A stretch of 64,000 nucleotides of DNA from Dipteris shenzhenensis (taxonomy: Eukaryota; Polypodiophyta; Polypodiopsida; Gleicheniales), in assembly GCA_047967505.1 (NCBI GenBank), contig CM106539.1. The stretch is one strand, 5' to 3'. Under the pieces are notes generated by a model. It was given only the letters and a program-made list of their open reading frames with translations. It was not told the origin of the DNA and made no database searches. A program made the position numbers and the translations under genes. Shown here one piece after another: positions 46,589 to 58,302 of the stretch. Each line of letters opens with the position of its first letter. The first letter of the stretch is position 1.

Positions 46589-47690
46589 TCACAACTCTTC
46601 TGATGCTTCCAGTGGAGGCCGTGGTGCTCTAGGTGTACACTGAGTCTCTAATTCTTCTGTAGTGTGTATTGCTTTCGGAGTAGACTCAGTCTCTTCTTCC
46701 TTTGCAAGCTCTGATATTGCTTTAGTTGCATGTTGTTTTCCAATGGCAACAATTAGGTCTCGAATGGTTTTAACCCTAAACAATTGTAGATCCTCCTCTA
46801 AATATTTGAGCTTTGAAGATTCTTCTGATGAGACCTGTTGCTTCAGTGAGAAAATTTCATTGAAGATCAACACGCTGTTATAGGAAACTCTCCACCCACA
46901 GCTATGCCATCTTCCTGCTCTACTTGTAGTAAATGCCTTGGGAAGTCTGGTGAGTCTTTGTACCACCCTGTTTCTTTGATAGAGTAGAGACCAACTTTTC
47001 AACCGACCTGCTCATCATGACATATTAAAAAAACTTAGTGTGTCTAACATAAGATACATAACATAGAAGTAACAACATATTAATAGAACACTGCACTGAG
47101 CCATGAAAGCCTGCAATCGAGTTGGTAAACCAACAATGGTTGTCTTCAAGGTCCCAAACCACCAGACTCCAATGTGCACTACACGAATAATTAAGAACCA
47201 TCATTATTTAACACACTTTTGCTAGTAGAATATGAAAAATAAGGTTGCGATAATACTTACATCTCATGATATGCCATAAATAGGACTTGTGCGCCATCTA
47301 AATGTAGGGGCTGTAACCGTTTGCAAACATCAGCTATGTCATCTTTCTACTATCGCTAAGTATAGGAGAAAGGAGGGAATCCAACATATACACACGGTTT
47401 TGTATTGATCTAGAAAATTGTGAGATAACTATACTACACGAATAAATAAATGAATATTAGCTTATTAGATTAAATCAAAATATTGAATTATCAAGACGAG
47501 GAAAAGTTTGTATCAAACCTGAGAATATCCATCATAACGTTGTCATTGACCTCTTTTGAAGGAAAAAAGAGATTGAAATCTCCTCTCCACAAAATTCGAG
47601 ATACTAAGGTCTATGTTGAATCATGACCCTAACATTTAAAGAGCTTCCCATTTCTCCTGATGCAACCACATTTGTAGAGTTCAGCTTCTA
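46589..47690 (-). pseudogene. C48 (Ulp1-like) protease exon block, copy 1 (3'-most)
   Basis: Minus-strand block of four exon-like segments. A (47519 to about 47690): LNVRVMIQHRP.YLEFCGEE. B (47261-47409): VYMLDSLLSPILS and DVCKRLQPLHLDGAQVLFM, followed by a GTAAGT donor. C (about 47097-47178, after a GTAG acceptor): HWSLVVWDLEDNHCWFTNS, like the catalytic-His strand of Ulp1/SENP proteases. D (46589-47007, after a GCAG acceptor): FPRHLLQVEQEDG then HSCGWRVSYN, like the Gln/Cys active site, ending in an acidic tail (EEETESTPKAI). C48 enzymes remove SUMO-type modifiers; Ulp1 domains also occur in plant transposons. The usual Asp of the D-S motif reads Asn. Frameshifts within A, B and D indicate a pseudogene. 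Family assignment rests on motif order only. Confidence 0.5.
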
Positions 47691-47772
47691 TCCCCTTTGT
47701 CTCTTTGATGACATTTATTTCACTCCTTTGAGCCATTATCTATTTGACTTAGGGGAGAGTCCATAAAGTTAC

Positions 47773-48720
47773 CTGTAATAATTGCTCGAATGGTACATGT
47801 TATAAATGCACATAGATGCATTTCCGTATATGTTGATAGTGTGGTGTCATTCTGTATCTCAAAAATTTGACCAAGGTACCAAAAAGCAATTGTAGGAGAC
47901 CCTCCACCCACAATTGTAGATGTGGCTATCCTTCGATGTGATACCTCACATGTTCTATACTCTATTTGCTGTGCCAAGCCACCTTGCTACATTACTATGT
48001 CGATAGCACGTACCAACTTTCGAGTGGATCTACACATCAAAACATATAACAAGAGTGAATGTGAGCATTACATATGAATTTGCATCACATGGAAGTGACA
48101 ACACGTGTAGTCTATACTTACTCTGACATAGTGCCATGGACGGATGCCATTGAATTGGCTAAGAAACACTTCTTCGCAAAAGATGTCCATGACCACCAAA
48201 TTCCAATGAGAGTTGCATTATCAATACAGAATAATTATTGTGTTTGAGACAATTCTAGCAATGCAAGAGAAAAAACAAGTAGGGTTTGCTACTTACTTCT
48301 CATAATATGATGTAAAGATAACTCGTGCCTCATTCATAGGAACATGTTTCAACCACTTGCAAACATCATCTATGGTATTTTTTTTGTTGCTAAGCATTGC
48401 ATAAATAAGAGGATCAAGCATATATGAATTGGGTTTAATCAAAATACAAAAGTATAAAGCCAAGAAAAGTTTGCATCAAACTTGAGGATGGCTGTAATGA
48501 CTTTGACATTAACCTCTTTCTTAGGATTCAAGAGGATTAAAATCTCCTCTTCACCAAATTCAAAAGTATGAGGTTGTTGTCGAATTAACAACATAGCATT
48601 AAATGAACTTCCAATTTGCTACAAGAGAGTCATATTTTCATGACTCATCTTACTGAGAGAGTGGTCTACATCGTATTCTTCTGCGCTTACTATGTCTTCT
48701 ACATTCTCCTTCTGCTAAAA
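47773..48720 (-). pseudogene. C48 (Ulp1-like) protease exon block, copy 2
   Basis: Second copy of the same block. A (48481 to about 48705): an acidic lead (KENVEDIVSAEEYDVDHSL), then GSFNAMLLIRQQPHTFEFGE. B (48297 to about 48440): intact, MLDPLIYAML and DDVCKWLKHVPMNEARVIF, with a GTAAGTAG donor. C (about 48115-48215): SHWNLVVMDIFCEEVFLSQF, acceptor damaged. D (47773 to about 48000): YNCGWRVSYNC in one frame and GQIFEIQNDTT in another, ending at a GTAACT donor. Exon A appears to be joined to exon D of copy 3 by an ordinary intron (acceptor TTTTTTTAGCAG), so the copies could once have been parts of a single transcript. Confidence 0.5.
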
Positions 48721-48805
48721 AAATATTAAAAAGTTATGAGATTTACACATCCCAAATAAAGGCTTTGTTAAACAAGAATAGAAGAATAAAGTTAAGGTTT
48801 CATAC

Positions 48806-49822
48806 CTGTTGCAATGTGGCCATATTTTCAGGTTGTTCCCCAATGTTAACAATGGTGTTTTCATTAGACTGAGTCTCTCCTTTTCTTGGAGGATGCATTG
48901 CTACTTTACTTGCATGGTATTCCTCAATGGTAGCAATTACTCTCAGCCTGAAATGCTAAAGGATCGGCCTTTGTATATGATTCCATTTTGACAGGTGAAT
49001 CCAAATCAAAAATTTCACTGAGGAACAACATGCAGTTGTAGGAAATGCTCCACCCAAAGCTATGACCATCTTTTTTTCTCCAATGGTAGACATTATTTGA
49101 AATCTACTTGGTCTTGTTGCTCCCTGGTTGTTCCGATAGTAGATACTAGGCAATATGTAGCACTGTCCATCATGACATATGAAAGAAATTAATATGTCAT
49201 GATCATAAGATACAAAATAAGAAAGTAATAAAAATATTAAGAGAACAGTTAACTTGGCGAGTTGTCATGAATTCACAAACCACAAACTATTGTCTTTAAG
49301 GTCCCAAGCGATTAGACTCCAATGTGAGCTACATGACCAAATTAAAAATGATTATTGTTTGACACAATCTTGCCAAAGAAATAGTAAAAATAAGGTTGGA
49401 GTTAATACTTACTCCTCATGATACAGCATGAAGATGACTCGCACCCCATCTAAATTTAAAGGGTTTAACCAATACAAACATCTTGTATCGTCTTTTAAGG
49501 AGAGCTAAGTATAGAAGAAAGGAGGGAATCAAGCATGTAGACAGGATTCTGCACTGCACTAGGAAACGAAGATATAACTACACTGCACCAACAAATAAAC
49601 AAACATTAACTCATTAGATTTAATTAAAAGATTGAAGTAGAAACTAGAGAAAAAGATAGTATAAAACCTGAGGATGGCCACAATAACATTTTCATTAACC
49701 TCTTTTAAAGGATTGGAGAGGATTGAAACCTCCTCTCTACCAAATCTCAAATACTGAGGTTCTTGTTTCAAAATGACCCTGACATCAAATGAGCCTTCCA
49801 TTTTATCCAATGCAACCAAATT
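48806..49822 (-). pseudogene. C48 (Ulp1-like) protease exon block, copy 3 (5'-most)
   Basis: Third copy. A (49668-49822): the longest open segment, DKMEGSFDVRVILKQEPQYL ... EVNENVIVAIL, with donor CAG|GTTTTA. B (49413-49558, acceptor CCTAG): VYMLDSLLSSILSS, then a frameshift, then LNPLNLDGVRVIFMLYHE, with a GTAAGTATT donor. C (about 49255-49328, after GTAG): SHWSLIAWDLKDNSLWFVNS. D (48806 to about 49162): KKDGHSFGWSISYNCMLFLSE, where the presumed catalytic Cys is replaced by Phe, then an acidic tail (ENTIVNIGEQPENMATLQQ) and a GTATGA donor. This copy would be catalytically dead even if expressed. Confidence 0.5.
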
Positions 49823-49829
49823 TGTAGAA

Positions 49830-50345
49830 TGGATCTATATCATAGATTGTATTCTATGTTTGCACTTATTCTACTTTTCTATCGTGTCTTCAAGGCTCTT
49901 CCGCTCATGGCATTTTGCAACCAAAGTTAGAGGTGATTGCATTGCTGAAGTAGAAGGGAGTATCTCTATATTTCTACCCTTCACTAGTGTAGTATTGAAT
50001 TCATCCATTTCTTCTCCCTCTATTGCCTCCAAACAAACATGAAAGATTAGACTCATTCCTTTATTTAAAATTTAAATATTATTTAAAAAATGGTTTTTAA
50101 TTAAGAAATGGAGAGTTCATATACCACTAAGTATTGTCATTGTGGCCTACATAACCTTGCAAGCCATAATTATCATGGAAGGCATCATCATCTTTCTCTT
50201 CATCCACCAATCTCTCTTTGATCGGGTCATACGAGTCCATCTCTTCATCATCGTCATGTGGGACATTATGATCTTCGAGGTCATCATCATGTCATCAATC
50301 TCCTTGTGCTCTACCTCATTTTCATAGCCCGTGGTTAGATCTGCT
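49830..50345 (-). pseudogene. Acidic exon(s) upstream of the C48-like blocks
   Basis: On the minus strand a strongly acidic frame (50130 to about 50300: LEDHNVPHDDDEEMDSYDPI ... VDEEKDDDAFHDNYGLQGY) is followed by a short second segment (49871-50030: CLEAIEGEEMDEFNTTLVKG). Both read toward exon A of copy 3. They look like 5' exons of the same degenerate gene. Acidic regions ahead of a Ulp1 domain are common in plant transposon proteins, but this link is inference. Confidence 0.4.
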
Positions 50346-50430
50346 TGAAGCTAAAATAGGCTATGACATGCTTGTTTTCAATAATATTTGTGGAGTATCA
50401 TTTTCTGTGAGTAGATCCTCAAATAGATAT

Positions 50431-50925
50431 TGTTAAATTACACGGCGCAGCGGAACAGAAATTGAACAAAGAATAGAGAGTACACAACAAATTGGAGAGG
50501 AACAAACTTTTCCTTCAATACTGATGTAGTATAGATGATGGCTCCGTCCACCCGTGCACTCCCATAGTGGAGCTTAGATGGCGATCTAGACAGATACTAG
50601 GTAAAGAGCTACTAGCTAGAAGATCTGATATGATCTGAACTGATCTAATACAATGGATTGGGGAGGTCGCCTCTTTATATCTATGAGGGTGGTAGTCGCG
50701 AATCAACGTAGTCAGTGGAGTCGACTAGTCGACCTAGTCGGTGGAGCCGACCAATCAACCTAGTTTGTGGAACCAACTAGTCATCCATGGAATATTCCTT
50801 ATATCATCCCCTCAGGGGCTCCCGCCCCTGAACCCCCACTAGGGGGGCCACTGGCCCCCTTGGGACTCCCCAGCTAGGGGCCAGCTGGTCGTCAGGCCCC
50901 AGTAAGAATAAGGGGCCCCACACAA
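50431..50925 (-). repeat. Antisense LTR candidate
   Basis: On the minus strand the sequence opens with a GGGGCC-rich stretch (TGTGTGGGGCCCC ... GGGGCGGGAGCCCCTGAGGGG) and has ATATAAAGAGGC as a possible TATA region. It ends ...TTCCGCTGCGCCGTGTAATTTAACA at 50431. This layout is typical of plant retrotransposon LTRs. No primer-binding site or target-site duplication is visible, so it may be a truncated or solo LTR. Inside it are three imperfect ~30-bp repeats (GACTAGTCGACCTAGTCGGT-like, 50705-50790). Confidence 0.45.
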
Positions 50926-50929
50926 TCAC

Positions 50930-53610
50930 CTTTCTACCATGAATAGTCTCATTGATAGACCTCATCTGACATGCAAGTCAGGATCCATTCAGTGTCCCGG
51001 GCTCACACATGGCTTCTCATCATATGGGGGCCTTACAACTTGAGCACCTTGGACCACTGGTGGTTACCAGGAGGGTGGGGCATTGAGCATATCTAACAGA
51101 TATCCCATCTTGCACAAGGTGACCTCCCAACTTGCTGGACAACAAATTCTCCACCATGGTAAGTAGGAGACTCCCACTTTTTGCGGGACTTCCATAATTG
51201 TTTTCTTGATAATGAATGGACTTGGGAATATCTTGCTCTTAGCATCAATCACAAACTTTTTGGGCAAAAAAAATAGTGTGTATTTATTGCTTTATATCAT
51301 GTCATACATCAAAAAAAGGATAGAACTAGAAGTGACTATTGTGGCTAAAAGAGTCCTTACATCCTAAGGATCAACAAAAGTATAAACTCCTAAAGAAGAC
51401 ATGTCAAGGATGAAATGAAAAGCTGAAGGTATCTTCCTTAACATTTGAGGCAGTAGCAGCAGAGGTGTTTGAAGAGTGTCCCTGGGCACAATAGTAGTGT
51501 CAGTAGAATGACCATGAGCAGCAGAGAGGCCCTATAGAGGGTCAATAGACATGGAGGATAGCTGGGTAAGATCAGTAGGGATAGGAGTATACTAAGTAGA
51601 AGAGCCAGAGCCATGCATACGAGTTTTGGCTCCTGTAGAGGCAGCTTGAGGCTTGACAATATCTGCACAACCTTTGATGGTCAAGATTGTATACACTAAT
51701 GATGAAGCCAATTCTCCTTTTTTCCTGCTCCACCATGTAGCAAACATAGCATCAATAGAAAGATATTTATGATTAAAGTGGAAGTTATTCCTAGATATCC
51801 AAATGAACCAGAGTGCATGGGACTTGATGATAAACCAAGGCTCATGCCTTATCCTACAAGCATCTCCTTATAGAATAGCTTTCCAATTAACAGGTTCACC
51901 ACATTCCATTTGAATAAATGTCCATACTTTCTTAGCATGAGGGCAAGCAACAAAAAGGTGGAAGACATCTTCAACAGGGTTTATACATCTCATACACTTG
52001 CCATCACCTTTGCCAATGCTAAGTCCTCTTGAATTAGACCAAATAGATTTATGAGGTATTAGCCAGGTAAGATAGGACATTTTCTCAGGCACATTCTTAG
52101 TCCAAATTCTGTGGAATATGTAGTACCATTTGGTTCTATCATCATTCAACTTCCACCTTCTATTAAGGGTTATGAATAAATCCTCCATATCAGCAGTAGG
52201 AGTTGGGATGGGTAATAAGGAGGAGCACCCCACCCAGCTAAACTCATTGACCTCTCCTTGCCATAGTTCCAATCTTTCCATAATCAATCTTTGCTATTGG
52301 TTGGATAAAGAGAACTCTCTTCTAATTTCAAGCCATGATTTCCATCTAATATCTTCTTTATTCCACAGTTGAACCCTAACCCCCCTTCCTCTTTGGGTTT
52401 GATACAATATTCTCATCTAACCTTAGAGATTTTGTTAGACCCCCCCCATAAGAAGGATCTACATAGCTTGATAAATCTTTCCAAGCCAGTGAACAAGATA
52501 GGTAGAAGATAATAATAGGATAGAGATAATGATTAAGAACCATTTTCCTACCTGCCAAATTTTCTTGGAAGCTTCTCCATTTGTATAGTTTCTTCTGGGA
52601 TCTGTCTAGTACCCAGTCCCACACCTCTGCTTCATTGTGACATCAAATCCCATTGGTAACCCCAAGAGTCTAAAAACTATACCTTTTTGTAACGTCATGC
52701 ATCCTAACTGTTCTTCCCCATTGAGAGTACCATATCTTGTTTTGGAGTGATTAATCCATGAATTTGAGGCTTGACAGAAAACCTCAAGGCAGTCCATTAC
52801 ACAGATGATATCTTGATTAGTGTTTCTAGGAGTCAGAGTAGTATCATCAGCAAACTATTGGCATAATAATTGTTTACCATTACTGAGTTCAATCCCTTTT
52901 AGAGCTCCCTCTTGTATCTGACTTCTAAGGAGCCATCCTAGAGAATCTACAACAATTGCAAGTGAAAGAGGAGCTAGAGGGAAACCTTTTCTGATTGATC
53001 TCTTGAGGAAAAAAGGGTCACTCATAATGCCATTAACATTGACTCTAGCAGTAGCATTAGTAAGCAGCAGCTTAACACTAGAGACAAATGAGGGGCCCAT
53101 ACCCATATCTTGTAGAGATTGGATGATAAAGTCCCATTCCAACCTATCATAAGCTTTATCAAAGTCCACCTTAAGAAAATAGATATCCTGTTTGGTTTCT
53201 TTAGGATACTCACACCCTTCCTAGATGTTGATGATGGCTTCCAAAAGGTGACGTCCCTTGATGAACCCTTTTTGCTCTAGTAGAACCCAATCCTTCATTT
53301 TGCATTGAATCCTTAGAGCTAATGCTTTGGAAAATATCTTGTTTCTATAGTTTAACATTATGAGGGTTCTCCAATTTTTTAACTCATCCTTAGGGCCCTC
53401 CTTAGGGATCAGTTTTATAATTCCTCCATTTATATGAAGGGGAAGACAACCTTTCTTGACACTTTCTTGCCATAGGAGTAAAAGGTAAGGCCCAATTAGT
53501 TCCCTAAAGGCTTTGTAGAATTCAATAGGAAGACCATCTTCCCCAAGAGTCTTCCCAAGAATCACAAACTTTTTGAATTCCCTCTTATGTTCTTTTGTAG
53601 AGAGTGATCA
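50930..53610 (-). pseudogene. LINE ORF2 remnant: reverse transcriptase and zf-RVT, antisense
   Basis: Minus-strand remnant of a plant non-LTR retrotransposon ORF2, 5'-truncated near 53610. RT: GEDGLPIEFYKAFRELIGPY, HINGGIIKLIPKEG, NWRTLIMLNYRNKIFSKALA, QKGFIKGRHLLEAI, VDFDKAYDRLEWDFI, then a frame change into the active site FADDTTLTP (about 52835-52860). Downstream pieces (52606-52797, 52376-52624) lead to the zinc-binding zf-RVT region (51868-52287: RIWTKNVPEKMSYLTWLI ... KCMRCINPVEDVFHLFVACP). A decayed tail runs to about 51060. Multiple stops and shifts are present. It belongs to the same family as the plus-strand LINE at 61-64 kb (shared GEDG.PIEFYK, IGPYLLL.WQES and HINGG.IKLIPKEG). Confidence 0.85.
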
Positions 53611-53750
53611 GGTTTGGGACTCCGCATACATAAGAAGAATGATTCAAGAGATTGAATCGTCATGCCTCATTCTCTCTTGCCTCTCTTTGCTGCATAAACA
53701 CCACTATAGATCTTCAAATATGAAGAATATGCTCACTCTAGAGTATTAAC

Positions 53751-55480
53751 CTACATGCCTTCTTTGTCTTGTTTATCAACAAAAATGACAATGTTGCAAA
53801 TTTCCACTTTTCCAATGGTGGTATACACTATTCTATCAATGAAGTTATGGATCTCATTGCTAGAAACTTCATTGATGAAGAATAGTTGGGGCTTGTCCCA
53901 TGTTGACTCATTCTTGATGAAGTCATCTTCTAAAAGTCCCCTGTAGTTCACAAGCTTTCCAGACTTTGACGAAACTCTACATTGAACTGAAAGCTATGGT
54001 GCACATTTATTGACATCCTTATCTCACTGATCAGTCTTTCGACATATGCAACCACCTGTTGTGGGATTTCTTTTCTCATGTAAGAGGTTACTACTTCTGA
54101 CCCATCTTCATCCTTTTTTATCCACTTGTTTGCCCATATCTTTACCTTGGGTGTTGACAAAGACACTATATGCTTGACAACATTATAGCCAATGTTACAA
54201 TGACTAAGTGGGATGCCTTTCTCTATTAACAAATACTGAATGGCACTATTCACTGCATCATGCCTCACCTGTACATTGATGCATTCCTCCAAGCAATGGT
54301 CTTTGTCTTTCTTTCCAAAAAACCATTCTTTTCTTAAAAGTTTCCATGCTGCCATGGATGCATACTTGTTAGGTAGGTACTTTAGAGGTCTCCACATCCT
54401 TGCGGTCAACTCCTTATCCACTGCCTTTTACTTTCCCAAGACAACCAAAGGAACTTCGTAAGTCAACTCTCCATACTGACATGCAATGCACACTTGAAGC
54501 ATCTCATTGAACAATTCAAGAGGATGAAAAATGATGGAAGTGTAGTCATTATATTTGTCTCTCACCACCTTAAGGCTTGTCATATTTTTATATCGATCTT
54601 GAGTTCCCCTAAAAACAAGTACACTCAAAGAAGTATAGAGGTCTGTGAGTGTGTCGGCATCTACTTTTGTGACCTTTCTCTTCAAATCAGGGTTTGGAGA
54701 GCCAAATGTTGTCCATACAACCCTCGCCTTTTGTAAGACCTTTGATGTCGAGGATATCTTACGTTTTCCATGGACATAATGATTAAGTCTTTTGGACTCA
54801 ATTAGGTACTTAATCTAATGCTTGAATATATAGATGGTTTTAGGATAACAGTGGAATGAAGATATCTTTGTAAATTATTATGGTGTGAGTTTTTTGGCCT
54901 CCTTTTCTTCTTTGGGTATCTGATTACAAGCAAAAGCCCAATGTTGACCATCAATGGGCTGGAATCAGTAATGAAAGAGGAATTCCTTTGCTTCCTTCAA
55001 CATATTCTCACCTTTTGCCTCGGCCCTTTTCATGTGTCCAGAATATTTTTAAAAGTTTCTTTAAAGAATTGAGTGAAGGTTTCCTCGAACTATGTAGGCC
55101 AAGTAAATGTAATTTGACCCAAAATGCTATTTTTGAGTGGACCAAACATCATTGGACGCAAGACCATGTTGCTTGCCACAGGTTTCTTTCCATCTCTCAA
55201 AGCCTCGTATATTTGCAATGCATAGGATGTATCAAGGTTCCTACTATTAGACACCTGCAACTTCCACAACTTTGGCATTCATAAACCACAGCTGCTGACC
55301 CCAGATATATCCCACATCATCATTTGGTACTGGTTCATTAAGATGTAGATTGAGATTTTTGATTAATGTGAGTTCATCTTGACCACATTTAGCTTCGTGT
55401 TCTATGTCTTCTTCATCTCTATCTTCTTTTAAACATTTCCCATCCAGATTATCTTTCTTTATAGAGGCTCTAGATTGAGG
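53751..55480 (-). pseudogene. Unrecognised degenerate coding region
   Basis: Minus-strand coding-like sequence in pieces. From the 5' side: an acidic segment at about 55480-55270 (CLKEDRDEEDIEHEAKCGQD ... VGYIWGQQLWFMNAKVVEV); 55278-55090 (LDTSYALQIYEALRDGKK ... SILGQITFTWP); a scrap near 54950 (PIDGQHWAFACNQIPKEE); then about 54740-53948 in one frame with one stop (KARVVWTTFGSPNPDLKRKV ... VRDKYNDYTSIIFHPLELFN ... KYASMAAWKLLRKEWFFGKK); finally, after a shift, 53951-53751 (LLEDDFIKNESTWDKPQLFF). Its consistent direction and protein-like composition suggest a decayed multi-exon gene or transposon ORF of at least 400 codons. I do not recognise the family. It could be the 5' part of the same unit as the C48-like blocks, split by the LINE insertion, but nothing proves it. 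Confidence 0.45.
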
Positions 55481-55689
55481 TTGCTAGTCGTAGACATGTA
55501 CTCAAAGTGTCATGAAAATCATTGTCTGAATCAATTGTAAAACACTGACTGTGGCAAGTGAAATCTGAACTGTCGGTGAAGGTAGAACTCAATATATATA
55601 ATCCAATATCAATTACAAGGCTTGTGGAAAATGATGCTAGGAATAGCCAAGAGGCTTTACAAGGTTGAAATGATGTGCACAATGGCGTG

Positions 55690-56065
55690 AAATAGCTAAA
55701 TAGACTTTACAATGATGGCATGTGTGTGTGAGATCAAATCATGTGCTATCTGCCCATTGAATAATCGGCAAGGCCCATTAGGAAGAAAGGGATCTCATTT
55801 TGGGGCCTTTTGGCCAAAATGAAAAATAGCTCTCAACTAATGGCCATAGAGCCAACGTAACGTGGGAAAATTATAAAAAATTTGAATTGTATCTGGATTG
55901 TCAGAGCAAGAAAGAATGTTTTATTCATGTACAACTATAAAAAACAATTAAAAATTTTGGTCGAGCTACTGACACGATTCTACAACCTGACAATGTCTCA
56001 TTCAAAATACATCATTGACTGAAATGTGCTTTCCCCCCAAACTACTCTCCCCTTCCAAATTACTC
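55690..56065. other. No gene seen
   Basis: AT-rich non-coding sequence leading into the microsatellite region. Confidence 0.6.
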
Positions 56066-56066
56066 T

Positions 56067-56068
<2 letters not shown>

Positions 56069-56148
<80 letters not shown>

Positions 56149-56168
56149 TCTCCCTCCCTCTCTCTCTC
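56069..56168. repeat. (CT)n microsatellite, about 100 bp
   Basis: Nearly pure CT dinucleotide run with a few CCCT interruptions at its right end. Long open frames in every phase here come from the repeat. Confidence 0.97.
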
Positions 56169-56965
56169 GGTTTCCTCCTCGTATACATTCCTTCAACCTA
56201 TGGATTGGGTTTCTTTCCACGAGTTTTGGGTGGCAGCGGTAAACGAAAACTCGAAGTACCTCTAGGTCTAAGGTACAAGAGAGAGCTCTTTTCTTTGTCA
56301 ATCTCTCTCTTTGAATCTAATCTATGCTTGCACAAAACTGTGTGTTTATCAAAATGTTGCAAACTAAAATATAACTTTTGCAAGTTTTTTATGGGTACTG
56401 CAAACCATTGACAGGTCCTCGCTCTTTGAGAAGCTTTGTTAATCAAAATATTGAAAAGCAAGGTAAAACAGTGAGCTCTTTGTCTCTCTTTTTGAGATTT
56501 AAGATGTGAAAGTGTTGTTGGATAATATTCTTTTAGTTTTTGGTGAACAAGAGTGTATTTATAAAGATGCTACAGAATGGAATGTAACTTTTGAAAGTTT
56601 TTCATGGTCTTAGTTTTTCAGGAAGCTAAATTGTTGATCATAATATTGAATCGCAAGGTACGAGAGGATGTCACTGCTTTATCAATCTCTCTCGTTGATA
56701 ATATTCTTAAGTATTGAATAAGAAGATTGTGCTTATGCAAGACTAGAGTATAATGTGTGCTCTTTGATATGTCCATTGAGTTTCAAGTGTTTGAGTAAAA
56801 GTTTGGATACTAGTCTCAATGGCATTAGGTCTCTCTCTATTTGTGTGTTTGTCTATCTGTTTGTGTGTGTGTGTATGTGTCACTCCCTCCTTTCTTTGGA
56901 TGTCAGTTTTCTCTCATTTTCCTGTCTGCCCCTCACTTCTCTCCCTCTCAGCTCAACCACTCTCA

Positions 56966-57009
<44 letters not shown>

Positions 57010-57088
57010 CACCCTCTCTCCTTTCTCTGTCTGTCCCTCACTTCTCTCCCTCTCAGATCTCCCTCCCACACTTCTCTCTCTCTCCCAA

Positions 57089-57131
<43 letters not shown>

Positions 57132-57147
57132 ACAATTTATATATAGT

Positions 57148-57212
57148 GTACAAAAGAAAGTGATATGGAGGTTTGGGAAATTACCAACCCTCGATATCAC
57201 TTTCTTTTGTAC
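57148..57212. repeat. Palindromic element, copy 1
   Basis: Perfect 19-bp arms GTACAAAAGAAAGTGATAT (57148-57166) and its reverse complement (57194-57212). The centre (GGAGGTTTGGG ... CCAACCCTC) is partly self-complementary. It is flanked by TATATA and (CT)n tracts. No coding capacity. Confidence 0.92.
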
Positions 57213-57445
57213 ATATATATATATATATATATATATCTCCCTATCTCTCTCTCTCTCTCTCTCTCTATGTGTGTGTGTGTGTGTCTATCTCTATCTCTGT
57301 GTGTGTGTGTGTGTGTGTGTGTGTATCACTTCTGTGTGTGTGTGTGTCCCTCATTCCCCCTCCCACTGTCCCCCCCCCCTCTCTCTCTCTCTCTCTCAGC
57401 TCTCTCTCTCTCTTTCTCTCTCTCTCTTTCTACACGCCTTAAAGA

Positions 57446-57516
57446 GTGTATAATAAAGAAAGTGATAAGAAGGGTTGGGAGTTTCCCAACCCTCATAATC
57501 ACGTTCATTTGTACAC
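57446..57516. repeat. Palindromic element, copy 2
   Basis: GTGTATAATAAAGAAAGTGA ... AGGGTTGGGA / TCCCAACCCT ... ATCACGTTCATTTGTACAC. Same design as copy 1: outer arms with a few mismatches, inner arms perfect over 10 bases. Flanked on both sides by (CT)n. Confidence 0.9.
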
Positions 57517-57687
57517 ATCTCTCTCTCTCTCTCTCTCTCTTTCAAGCTCTATTGCAGATCAATCGTTGAAACACATATAGCTTGAGAACCAAAGAGCATG
57601 CCTTGCCTTCACCTCCCCCTTTCCTCCCTCTTGTTCCTCTTCTTCTTCTCCCCCCTGATGACCTGCTCCCATTTGAATATACATATA

Positions 57688-57710
57688 TATATATATATAG
57701 AGCGAGAGAG

Positions 57711-57748
<38 letters not shown>
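57688..57748. repeat. (TA)n(GA)n microsatellite
   Basis: A TA run followed by GAGCGAGAGAG and a GA run. Confidence 0.95.
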
Positions 57749-57752
<4 letters not shown>

Positions 57753-58246
57753 TGGAAGCCAATGGATGGAAAGGAGGAGGACTTCAATGGATGGAGAGGA
57801 GGTGAATGGATGGAGAGTTTGCAAATGGATGGATAGGAGGCAGACTTCGTCACTAATATTGATGTTATGCAGATCAAGAAGCTCCTTGCTTGAATGAATG
57901 GAGAGGAGTCATTTATGCTAATAGAGGAATCGTTGACTAAAATAGATGTTTTTGCTAATAAAGGAGTCGTTGGATAAAAATAGTATGTGCACCTTGTTTT
58001 CTATGAATATTAAATTGCATTTAATAATCGCATGCGTGCCTCAAAAGTAATGCTAAAATTCGTTGTATGCCCCCCAACAGTCATGAGTTTGCTTTAATTC
58101 TATCTTCCTCGTTTTTTTTCTCAGAGAGACTCATGCCACCGCCGCTCAAGTTTGCATGCCTCGCTACTGTCAAGTTTCCACCCCACTTTCGAGTTTCATT
58201 TTGATGCCCAGTCACTGTCGAGTCTCCATGCCACAATGGAAGAGAA

Positions 58247-58248
<2 letters not shown>

Positions 58249-58302
<54 letters not shown>

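Larger units (their letters stand above)
56840..57545. repeat. Compound (GT)n/(CT)n/(AT)n microsatellite cluster
   Basis: Successive runs: (GT)n near 56858-56880, (CT)n at 56970-57006 and 57090-57129, (AT)n at 57213-57236, (CT)n at 57245-57266, (GT)n at 57267-57350, (CT)n at 57379-57430 and 57519-57541. Two copies of a palindromic element lie between them. Confidence 0.95.
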
